Positions 26,572 to 36,246 of a stretch of 64,000 bases of DNA are shown in pieces. Numbering within the stretch: position 1 is the stretch's first letter; the number at the start of each line of letters is the position of its first letter. The notes beneath the pieces were generated by a model that did not search any database, had not been told where the DNA came from, and saw only the letters and a list, made by a program, of their open reading frames with translations. Origin of the DNA: Rotaria sp. Silwood1 (Eukaryota; Rotifera; Eurotatoria; Philodinida; Philodinidae); contig CAJNOP010000019.1 of assembly GCA_905250075.1 (NCBI GenBank), forward strand, positions 2,019,130-2,083,129. Reading direction: 5' to 3'. The position numbers and the translations under genes were made by a program.

Positions 26572-27060
26572 AAGGAATAATACATAGCAAACAATTATTC
26601 AGATATTTTGCTCACTTCTAACCAAACGTTTCTAGTTGACCATAAGAAAGTGGAGCACTCGTACAACAAATAGTTTATAGGAAACAGCTCTACAAATATT
26701 TTGTTCAATCCGAAGCACAGATTTGTGGTGGATTCTATCATGGAGCAACACTATCAATGAATGATTCATATCAAGCGAGAATTCTAATAGTTTCTTCAAT
26801 TTAAAGCACAAGTTTTAATAGACTATATCATCGAGACACATGAGTTCAGCGAATGGTTCATAAAAGAAAACTGTTTAAATGTTTTGTAGAATTCAAACGG
26901 AAGATCTGTAGCTGATTATATCGTTCACGAACACTCGATCAAGGAATAATTAACAAGAAGTAACAATTCAAGCGCTTTCCACAATTGCAAGCGGAGGTCG
27001 ATATCTGGTTATACTATCGAAAGACACTCGATCAGAGCATCATAAAGGAAATTAATCTTA

Positions 27061-28288
27061 AGACAATCTGTTGATTTTATTTCAATTAACGTAAAACCAA
27101 CGTTATTAGAATTACTTATTTACAATTACAATAATACATGACAATTTAATTTAGAAATAGGTTTCTTCTTCATTGAAATTATACTTAATTCTTCATTTTA
27201 GGTCAGCTTTACGACTGAATTACATAGAAGTGAAAATTCATTTAATTCCAAATATTTATTTTCTTTTTATTTCAGCTCATCTCAATAAGGTATATAATAT
27301 AAGCAAATCTTTTCTTGATTGCAATTATTGTTGTTTATTTAGGTCATTCAGCTGATTAAAAAACTCGATAAAAGCTCTTTTTCTCTATAATTTTCTTTTT
27401 TCACTGATGTGTTACAAGTGACTATTTGTAACTTTTTTTTGTTTTCTTTTTGTAATTTTTATAAATTAATAAATATACGCATTACTATTGATCAAATATT
27501 ATCTTGAAAACTTCCAGCATATAGAAGTGAATAATGGGTCAAATCAGTTATACAATATGCTCTATGAAGCTCTGGAGAATCATATAAGAATCATTTAAGA
27601 TCTTATACTATCTGGCATAAAGATCATACAAGAATCGTATATTACTATTTTATCTGAAAGGGTGACTTTACAATTGTCATAGGAAAACGTGCAAGATCGT
27701 ATACGATTTTCGTACGATCTTGTAAGATTACGCAAGATTGTACAGTATGTTCCTATATGATCTTTTAAGAATCATACGAGATCTTATAGTCGGCTTGTTT
27801 CATTTGGAAAATTATAATTTATAAATGAAAAGGACACTGACGTTGAGACAGCGAAAAAGCAAAACAAAAATTTTACATGAATTATATTTCGTAAAAAAGG
27901 AACACCAATGTTAATATAGCATAAAAGTAAAAGAAAAGCTTTATATAGATCATTATTATAATTTCAATTTTCACTTCGTCTATCATTGTCTTTCTACAGA
28001 AGAGCATGGGTCACGGTTGTTTGAGGACGGACATCCAGCGTTACCATGTCATAACGTCAAAATAAAAAGTCAAATATACGAGCAAAAGTCGATTTGGGCA
28101 GCCGGGTACAAGGTGTGTCGTACCAAATCAACACTTGCATTTTTCCAATCGAAGAAAAAAAAACATGCCAACGTGCTACTATTAGGTTAGTAATATTTTT
28201 CATTCTCACACATGTACCCCGTGTATGCTTTGAAGGGCTATAGGAAAAAGTTACTTGAGGTATCCAAAATGGTGAATGAAGTATCCAG
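27061..28288. other. Intergenic, motif-rich but no gene seen
   Basis: No supportable coding region. It includes the cluster of GATC/ATACGA motifs listed separately. Confidence 0.4.
27540..27800. repeat. Cluster of palindromic GATCnnATAC-type motifs
   Basis: Variants of AAGATCGTATACGATT and CGTACGATCTTGTAAGATT occur in both orientations several times within about 260 bp, for example AAGATCTTATACT, AAGATCATACAAGAATCGTA, CGTACGATCTTG, CGCAAGATTGTAC and ACGAGATCTTATAG. The internal period is irregular; it may be a degraded short tandem repeat. Confidence 0.45.
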
Positions 28289-28414
28289 CTAGTGCTTGTA
28301 GCATCACAGGTCATGCATGTAACATCTCAGATAATGTTTGTGGCATTACTAGTAATGTTTGTAGCAGTATAGTTGATGCTTGTGCTCTCCCAGGTGATGT
28401 TCGTAGCATCTTAT
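28289..28414. repeat. 21-bp minisatellite, six copies
   Basis: Six consecutive 21-bp units with consensus close to GTGATGTTTGTAGCATCTCAG. Units differ at several positions but keep length exactly, so period drift is absent across 126 bp. Confidence 0.8.
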
Positions 28415-28955
28415 GTGAGAATGATCTGCATTAGATTCATCGTTATAATTCAGATTAAATAGCATTGTTTGCCTTGTGTTTACTCCTACATGAGAAGAGA
28501 ACCTGTCGAATTCATAAATTATAATTTACATATATTATTTCTTTTGGTTTTTTGTTGTTTTGGCAGTGATATCGACTTTTCATTTATTTTCGCAGATATA
28601 ATAAACAGTTAGGACTACATTTATATTCGCATTCGAATTAGGTAACCCATGAAATAAAATGCGTTTATATGTTTGTATGTTCACACGCACGTGTCGAGTC
28701 ACGTGTCCACTTGCATTGGAAAAAGTTTAGGGAAGCTATCTAAGATTAAAGCTACATTGTGGTATGACTTCGCTCAATCAGATGACCTTCGTATCCAACT
28801 CTTTCGCGATCATGTTTTCTCATGGAGAGAAACCAATTCAAATTAGGGCACATCTTATAAATAATTTTTTCCTTCATTCCATTTATTAATGAAGTATGCT
28901 TGCAATTTATGATTAATAATATTTTATTTTCATTTAAATACAACAAAAAAATGTT
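28415..28955. other. Intergenic, 3' flank of first GPCR gene
   Basis: No gene recognised. It lies downstream of the minus-strand receptor and probably contains its transcript end. Confidence 0.4.
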
Positions 28956-28960
28956 TTATT
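28955..28960 (-). terminator. Poly(A) signal overlapping the GPCR stop codon
   Basis: On the minus strand AATAAA spans the TAA stop of the receptor gene; another AATAAA lies about ten bases upstream within the last codons. This would give a very compact 3' end if used. Confidence 0.35.
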
Positions 28961-29975
28961 GAACTTTATTTTCTAATATACTAATGTGTTGTGTATTTAT
29001 GTTGCATCGTATAGTGAATGTTTTAGGATAAACAGGTGTTGCTGTTGGTCGTAATAATATAATTCTTTTAATTTTTTTTCGAAGTTCCGGTAATGACAAG
29101 ATACAAACAAAAGGAAAAAAAAGTATAACTAAATAACTAAAGAATTCTGCATATATTTTAACATTACGACCAATATTATATGTTAAACCACATAGATACA
29201 TGAGAATCATGATTGTATTTGGAAATGAAAATATCAAATAAAGAAATGATATTGATAATAATTGAATTGCCATTTTTCGATGTTTTCGCCATTGAATTCG
29301 TTGATGTACACGATGTTTTTGTCTAAGAATACGCGAAAGTAAAGCAATACTAGCTATTACAATCATTAAGTTTGGTAATATTTGATGAACTATAGTTTCC
29401 CATATGTAAAAAGCATAATTATCATATAAACAATTATCAATACATAGTGCAGCATTATATCGAACGGCATGTTTACAAAATGGAAAGAAATAGACAAGAC
29501 TATAAAACATAAGACAATACAGCATAAGTAATATTAAAGGAAGATAATGAATAAAAAAACGTTTCTTTCTTGTTGCAACCCATAGATCATGAAAAATAAG
29601 AATATGTCTTTCAATGGAAGTCCAAGCGAAGATTATTGCTTGAGTTATATAGAATCCCCAGTCAATAAATCCCCAAATTCTACACAAAGTTAATGTTCTA
29701 TGCCAATGATTACCATTTTTATAGAAATAAAGCATCCATGGATAAATAGTCACTTGGCAAATAAGACAAATAAAAATAAGAACAATAATTGTATGATTGT
29801 TAAGACCACGACGTAAATTTTTATCGAGAAGAAGATAATAGAGAACAAACAATGAACAAATTATTGATGGAACAAGAATAACAAGATAAATCCAAAATTT
29901 TATTGAAGAATGTAGTACATTCATATCATTGTTGAATGAACTCATATTATTGAAACTTGTAGTGTTACTAAACAT
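28956..29975 (-). CDS. Seven-transmembrane GPCR-like receptor, intronless
   Basis: A single open frame of 339 aa with seven hydrophobic helices at about residues 27-50, 61-85, 103-126, 140-165, 195-218, 233-260 and 272-297. The Asn-rich N-terminus (NTTS, Asn residues) suits an extracellular glycosylated tail. TM3 is preceded by LTLC and ends SIERHILIFH, so the class A E/DRY position reads ERH. Extracellular loop 2 has two Cys (ALCIDNC), one likely paired with the TM3 Cys. TM7 ends FPFVCILSLPELRKKI, where a canonical class A receptor has NPxxY. The helix-5/6 loop has many basic residues (RIQWRKHRKMA). This pattern fits a divergent rhodopsin-like family; ligand unknown. The second receptor at 35233-36246 is a clear paralogue. 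A TTTCAG just upstream of the ATG could be the acceptor of a leader intron. Confidence 0.88.
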   Translation of the reverse strand: MFSNTTSFNNMSSFNNDMNVLHSSIKFWIYLVILVPSIICSLFVLYYLLLDKNLRRGLNNHTIIVLIFICLICQVTIYPWMLYFYKNGNHWHRTLTLCRIWGFIDWGFYITQAIIFAWTSIERHILIFHDLWVATRKKRFFIHYLPLILLMLYCLMFYSLVYFFPFCKHAVRYNAALCIDNCLYDNYAFYIWETIVHQILPNLMIVIASIALLSRILRQKHRVHQRIQWRKHRKMAIQLLSISFLYLIFSFPNTIMILMYLCGLTYNIGRNVKIYAEFFSYLVILFFPFVCILSLPELRKKIKRIILLRPTATPVYPKTFTIRCNINTQHISILENKVQ

Positions 29976-31027
29976 TCTTTACCTGAAACACACTATTAAG
30001 AAAAATAATAAATGAACTCAAAAGTCTCGTCATCATCGACAATGGTTGAAATCATAATTTTTCTTTTTATCATTCTACATTATTTCAACAATGAATTACG
30101 CATAGTCAGCTTGTTCTCAATGATTTATAGCAAAAGAAAAAAAATTCTATTTGTTTTTTTCGATAACAGATAACTGAAAGTGATAACAATATCAGATGTT
30201 ATTTTGTTAAATTTTACGCTTAGATAATCTGAATGATGAACATTATTGATAAGACATAATAGTAGTTGAAAGAAAAAAATTCTCTAGTCATATTCATTAT
30301 TCATTCAGTGGAATTTGTTGAGTTTGAACTTTGATAAAATAAACTAAGGAATCATAGTCATTTCACTGAAGTGAGTTATTTTAAAACATAGAGCTTTTTG
30401 TGACATACGATCTGAAAGGAGTTTTAAGTTTATAATAATATCTCATTATAAAACATGAATGACTTTGTTATTGCATATCTGGATGATTAAGTAAAAGTAA
30501 GATGAAAAAAATGTGTCTCAAAATAGATAGAATAAAAGAATCATCCTATGATGTATTTTATTATGGTTCAACTATATGGATAAAATTAACCTAAAAAGAA
30601 ACGAATAAATTGATTGTAATATGGAATCAACAATATGAATCATTTGAGAATTAAAACATTGCTTTTTATAGAACTGTAACTTTGATGAGCTGATATCTAT
30701 TTCAAACATAAAGATTTAAAAAGCAAAAATAAACATCTACTACATTCTTTACTGATGTATGCAATAGAAAGGTATCAAGAAAAACTAAAATATTATATTA
30801 TTTGACTTCATATAAATCATAAAATTCAATAATCCATATTAAATTATCATTATTTATTTTCATACTAAAAACTAACTCGTAAACTATTATGTTTATCAAA
30901 AACAAAAGGAAGAAAAAGAAATAAAAAGTTAATTAACCTGAGGAAATTATCCCTGTTACAAAAAAAAAAGAAAGAAAATTTTCAAAATATCTGAACAAAA
31001 AAATAATAATAATTATTATTATTATTG
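29976..31027. other. Intergenic between receptor and acidic SIM-like protein
   Basis: AT-rich with no gene seen. At 31000-31030, AAT and ATT trinucleotide runs meet, giving a small hairpin-like palindrome at the 3' end of the next minus-strand gene. Confidence 0.45.
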
Positions 31028-33757
31028 TTATTTGGAATTATTAGATCGTTTTGTTGGCGATGTTTTTCGATTACTACCTTGAGCTCGCCTATTTCCACTA
31101 TTTGATGCTGACATGGGTTGAGAACTGGGTGGCGGTAAAAATATTGATCGTAAACTTGGATCAGCAATACCAACACGATATGGATTATGTAATGATTGTG
31201 ATTGAGAACTTCCACTTGTTATTTGAATTTCAGATGAAGTCCAAAGAGGTTTTTTCGATGAAATATTTGATTTTTTAGGAATTTCATCATCACTTAAAGC
31301 AATTATTTCATCATCACTATCATCAATTATTTGACTATCATCATCTTGATTATTGGCTTGTTGAGATGAAGATGGTGCCGTTGAGGTCTAGAAAAATAAA
31401 AAAGTACATTTCGTTCCTTTTTATTTGTATGATAATTGATTCAAAAATAGAATATGTCGAAGAGACAAGCAGCGAAGATTTCCAACTTGAAGTCTACTAT
31501 TTTCCAATCGTAATTTCTTTAGTTGTCATTTGAAATTTGACTGAAACATCAGTATGAAATATATTTCGGGATACTTTTCTCGATTATGTTACTAACGACA
31601 AATTCCTTATAAATCGTATTTTTGATGGATACTTTCATAGATAGTTAACCGCAAAAAAAACCGAAAATTTTTAAAAGACTTTTTTTGTCTGTAGAATCCC
31701 GTAGAACTCGTTGCGTTGACCATTTTGATTTTAAAAAATGTTCGAGTTTATTCAATAAACCGTAGTGCTTGGCCCAGAACACTTGAAAATGGTAACTACG
31801 GCTAAGCAACAGACAGAAATAGCGGAAGTTGTTGAGTATTTTAACCCTAACACCCTGATTTCTTGGATAAATTTGAGCATTTTTTTAAGGAAAGGATCAG
31901 CACAACGATCTCTACAAAGAATAAAATAAATCTTCTAAGAGCCTTGCGGTTTTTGTTGTTGATTATCCATGAAAGTAACCGTCACATATACAATTTGCAA
32001 GCATTTTGTCGATAGTAGACAGTAGAATGGATGTGGATAAGTCTTCAGTTCAACTACATTTTCATTCCACTTTGTGTTATCATGTTCAAGTGTTGTATTA
32101 ACGTATCATACTTAGTGATGCATGTCAAATAAACTCATCATTGCTAAAAGCTAACAAAAAACCTTGAGACTTATCAAAAAAAACAAATTTTAATTGCTTC
32201 AGTATGAACACTCAGAAAAAGCTATGTAATATCTTTAAATCTCATCATAAAACATATAAATAGTAGATAACCTATAATTCATTAGCTTTTGGTGAGAAAA
32301 CAATTAATCAATAGAAAATGTTCTCCCTTGAGAACGATACACATGTATTTTTCTTATTTGACAAGATGTCAAATCTCTTTTGTATGGCCGATAATAATTG
32401 TATTTGTTTGCATTATTTGTATGAATAAAAAAAAAAACTTCTATTAGTAATTAAAAATTAGCTCATTTGAATAAATTAAAGTGGACATACTTGAGTTTTT
32501 TATCAAAGTATTATTTATGACTCATACTGGAGAATATATTTACCATTGCTATTTGACTTTGTGTATCTGTTGCTGGCATTGTTGTTTCATCATCATCAAC
32601 TAAACTAACAATTTCAGTTTGTTGTTTGTCATTATTATTATTTTGATCTTTTGTTTGTTGTAATCCATCTTGTGTTGTTTCATCAAGATCAAGTTCAATA
32701 AGTTCAATTGGTTCATCATATGTAGAAGGTGAAAAACGAACAGTACGTTTTGCTGGTGTTTCAACGGATGTAGTTGGTGCTGTAGCTGCTTCTTTTCGAG
32801 CTTTTTGTTTCGCACGACGTTCCCATGCAATATCAAATTCTTCATCTGATGAATCATTATTATTATTATTATTATTATTATCAAAATATACAGATGGTTT
32901 AGATTTTTCTGTAGATGTTGCTGGTACTGATTGATTTGTTGTAGTTGAACTAAAAATTTTATTTGTTATTATTTTTTTTTTTCAAAAAGAAAGAAAGAAA
33001 GAGAGAGAAAATTATACTTTGTAGATGGTTGTTCATCATTTGATTGTTCATGATTCGTTGATGTTAAACTAACTTGTGAAATTGTTCGTTTTGGTCCAAA
33101 TGGTTTCCATGAAAGATCACTTCCATCTTCTTCAACATAATCCATACCTAATTGTGTTTCAGTATGCTCAATATTTGTAAATGATCTTGAACGTTTAAAT
33201 GCATCGATTTGCGATCGTCGTTTAGCACCAGGTATAATTGAAGTATCTAATACTTGTAAAGCTATTGGCTGTGTTGCTTTACGTTTTATTGTGTCAGTTG
33301 ATAGAGCTGGTGTGCGTGGTGCTTGTCTTTGTCCTGGATGGATTCTTTCACGTGGTTTTACACGAATTCGTGGTCGTTTGTCATCATAGATATGTTGTTC
33401 AAGTGATGAGTATGTTGGTGAACGGCGTAATGCTTCAAGAATTTCATCACGAAGATTTTCTGTATCACCATTTATTGATGGATTATTTGTTAATGCATCA
33501 CAGATATCATGTATACGACCAAGTTCACGATCAAATTTTCGTTTATATTCATCTAAATCATCATGAATTTGATCAATTGTTTGACGATTGATCATATTAT
33601 TATTATTTGCTTGTAAAGCTTTACATGATAGTTTCATAATATTACTTTTTAAATCTCGTGTCCATTTAAGTAATTGATCGAGTTTAGCACGTAAAGTTTT
33701 TTGTTCATTTGAATAAGCACGAAAACATCCAGGACTTCGACTAGATGTTGTTGTCAT
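31028..33757 (-). CDS. Acidic Ser/Thr-rich protein with multiple SUMO-interaction-like motifs
   Basis: Three exons on the minus strand: 33757-33018, 32949-32544 and 31387-31028; phases 2 and 0 match, 501 aa. Residues 15-110 are helical and Lys/Leu-rich (QKTLRAKLDQLLKWTRDLKS), likely a coiled coil. The middle is basic with RPRIRVKPRERIHPGQR and KRKATQ stretches that could be nuclear localisation signals. Exons 2 and 3 contain at least four short hydrophobic-acidic motifs of SUMO-interaction type: PIELIELDLDE, EIVSLVDDDE, QIIDDSDDE and EIIALSDDE. Conserved-looking patches also include WKPFGPKR and VGIADPSLRSIFLPPP. I do not recognise an orthologue; a nuclear scaffold that binds SUMO is an inference from motifs. 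Intron 2 (1153 bp) is long for this genome. The gene lies between two receptor genes on the same strand but is unrelated to them in sequence. Confidence 0.75.
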
Positions 33758-35153
33758 TGTTACAAGTTCGAAATAAACACTAAAACACCAACGAATTTTG
33801 GTTTTTCGATGTTCGAATAAAATAAATAAATGATTGAATAATAGTGAATAATATTAAATGATTGCATAAACCAATGAACAATGCGAAGTATGCCTTTATA
33901 ATAAAATTTCACTAAGTAAAAAGAATTATCTATTTAAGAAGTTGAAAGAAGCTTTTGAAGCAAAATACCACAAGAAATTTGAATCTTAAAAGTTTTTAAG
34001 GGAAAAGTTTGTATGATAGAGAACGACATCTATTGAAATCAAAATTATCTTTTTTCTTGTATTTAAAGCATCTTAACTAAAAGTAGATGATTTGAAGTAT
34101 AAATCTTTTTACAACAGTGTTTTATGATTTATAATAAGATATGAAAATAGAACCAATATCAATGATTTCGGCATATGGATTCGTGAATTTCCAATAGTTT
34201 TCATCAGAAACTGCTTGTATTGCTTGACGTGCGAAGTAGTTGCTTATCGTTATTTTTATTTCAGAGACAAACAAAGATATTTCAGATTTTTCGTTTCGCT
34301 TTTGTATCATATACACAGAGAATCGTTGAATCAAACAGTTTTAATCTGATCTCTATAAATTTTTTCAGAGATCTAGTTCATAATCCTGTTAATTCTGGTC
34401 TGTATCCAACCCGGCTTTAGGAAAACTATTTAGGAATATATTAGTATTATATCTAACAAATATCTTGAATCTTTGTACTTTGATTAATTCAGCCGACAGA
34501 TGATGTTTGTTTTGATCATCTCTCCTGAATTTAGCGTCTATTTTACGTGATTAATAACATAAATTCCTAAAAAACATAGAAAAACTACAATTTTCCCTCG
34601 TAGTCCCTGGAGTGAGGCTAGAGCTAAAGTCGATCTCGCGTATCTGTAGTTATTTTATATTCTTCTATAATTTCAATTGAAGACATTGATAAAGAGACAT
34701 CGTTTTGCATGACATTATGCATAAGAAGTCTTGCTGTATGGATACAAGTCCGATGATACTCGCTGACGAAAAGTGTTTTTAATAGACTTGTTTACTGTCA
34801 CATATGTCAATCATACTGATTTGCAATAAGTAAAGACAGTATCTGACTAGTTAGATGAAATAAAACATCAACTTAGTTACCAAGTGTAAGATACTCGCAT
34901 TTCAATTCGCAATGAAAAGTCAGTTTTTTTTTGTCGTTGTTTTTTATTTATAGATGTTCTTTTTTTACCCAAATCTCAAAATAATTAGTTACGATTGAAG
35001 AATAATCTTTTGTTGTACTTTTTCAACATCTGATTATTAATATCCTAGATTTCGCTATTAAACTATAATTATAGGTCACTAAGTTTGAGTCTTCTGATGA
35101 ATATAATCATGATGATAGATGACTTTATTTTTAACTTTTAATGAATATATTCT
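33758..35153. other. Intergenic, no gene seen
   Basis: About 1.4 kb between the SIM-like gene start and the end of the second receptor. Only short open frames on both strands, no motif. It should contain the promoter of the SIM-like gene. Confidence 0.45.
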
Positions 35154-35159
35154 TTTATT
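35154..35159 (-). terminator. Poly(A) signal AATAAA
   Basis: AATAAA on the minus strand about 75 nt beyond the stop of the second receptor gene, at an ordinary distance. Confidence 0.45.
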
Positions 35160-35232
35160 TACAAAGAATGCTTTTTTTTCTACAGGAAATGACAGGTTAC
35201 ATAAAAATCAAAAGTTTTTTCAAATATATTAA

Positions 35233-36246
35233 TTAACGTAACGAAGCATGTCTCGGTGTAATTACATTGATCATTCTTTGAAGCCTAGGTAATCGTTTCA
35301 TTTTCTTTCTAATTTCAGGTAATGAACCAAGACAAACAAAAGGCATTAAAAGTGAAACAAAATGGTATAGATAATAAGCATAAAATTCAAATTGTCCTGC
35401 TGAACCATTTGGTAAACCGCATACATGAGCTAAAACAAGACTGGTCATAGGAAAATTAAAAAGAAGAAACAATGCTGTTATTGATAAAATTTGTATAGCC
35501 ATTCGTCGATATTTACGCCAGTGAAAACGTCTATGAAGAGTATGCTTTTGTTTAATAACACGAATAATTAATGCAATACTAAATATAGTAATAATTGGTG
35601 TTGGAATGATAGAATTAGCTATTGTATCATACATAGCCAGACTGGCACTGTTATAATAACATGGATAAAGACACCAATCTAATTCATATGCATACATATT
35701 CTCACATGAAAATATTGAAAGAATAATAATATAATAAATGAAACCATAGAGAACTATTGTTAAAAGTGGAAAATAATGAATAAACAAACGTTTTTTCTTT
35801 GTCGATAACCATCGTTCATGAAATACTAAAATATGTCGTTCAATTGATGCCCATGCCATAACAATATTTGTTAGATTAGAAATACCTGTTGCTGCAAACC
35901 ACCATATAAGACAACTGATTGTCGTTGATGGCCAAACATAATTTATACGTAAATAATTAAGATAAAATGGTATATCAATTAATTGAGAAAAAAGTCCAAT
36001 AATAAGTAGAACTATAATAACATGATTGCCTAATGAATGTCGTAAACGACGATCAATCAATAAATAATAAAGAAGTATCATTGAACAGGCCACGGATGGA
36101 ACTTCAAAAATCATAAGTAACCAAAAACGAACAGTTTTAGGTAATAAAAATTCTGGATAATCATTAGACTGTGTTTGATTTTCATCATTGTTTTTCGAAT
36201 GATTTTCATCGAAATAATTTTTATTCATCATGAATTGTAGACACAA
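35233..36246 (-). CDS. Seven-transmembrane GPCR-like receptor, paralogue of the first
   Basis: A single open frame of 337 aa with the same architecture as the receptor at 28956-29975. Shared landmarks are LYYLL.D..LR after TM1, NH.IIVLL in TM2, ASIERHILVFH at the end of TM3, KKR.FIHY.PL before TM4, the basic loop HWRKYRRMAIQ before TM6, and PFVC.GSLPEIRKKM after TM7. The E/DRY position is again ERH and NPxxY is again missing. The TM3 Cys (TISC) and ECL2 Cys (SC, DWCLYPC) allow a disulfide. The polar Asn-rich N-terminus suggests extracellular glycosylation. Alternative starts at Met6 and Met7 change little. A lineage-specific duplicated receptor, ligand unknown. Confidence 0.88.
   Translation of the reverse strand: MCLQFMMNKNYFDENHSKNNDENQTQSNDYPEFLLPKTVRFWLLMIFEVPSVACSMILLYYLLIDRRLRHSLGNHVIIVLLIIGLFSQLIDIPFYLNYLRINYVWPSTTISCLIWWFAATGISNLTNIVMAWASIERHILVFHERWLSTKKKRLFIHYFPLLTIVLYGFIYYIIILSIFSCENMYAYELDWCLYPCYYNSASLAMYDTIANSIIPTPIITIFSIALIIRVIKQKHTLHRRFHWRKYRRMAIQILSITALFLLFNFPMTSLVLAHVCGLPNGSAGQFEFYAYYLYHFVSLLMPFVCLGSLPEIRKKMKRLPRLQRMINVITPRHASLR

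Larger units (their letters stand above)
23700..27060. repeat. Diverged ~93-bp satellite array, interrupted by a hAT element
   Basis: The landmark ATTCAAATATTTTGTTCAATT and its variants recur at about 23769, 23860, 23955, 24050, 24143, 24233, 24327, 24418, 24511, 24605, 24700, 24793 and 24885. After the inserted hAT element they recur at about 26598, 26690, 26782, 26874 and 26968. Spacing is 90-95 bp. Each unit also carries a variant of GATTTGTAGTTGATTATATC followed by ATCGAGAAACACTCGATCAA. About 18 units are visible, all strongly diverged, so the array is old. Removing the hAT element and one copy of its target duplication restores one unit of about 90 bp. Units hold stops in every frame I checked, so this is not a coding repeat. 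Confidence 0.85.

Noticed and set aside
23700-27060. The 93-bp satellite as a coding repeat of 31 codons
   Set aside because: Units vary from 90 to 95 bp, so the frame is not kept, and stops occur in all frames looked at.
33238-33591. Plus-strand 117-codon open frame opposite the SIM-like gene
   Set aside because: Lies wholly within the antisense of a well-supported exon and shows Leu/Val/His composition typical of antisense shadows.
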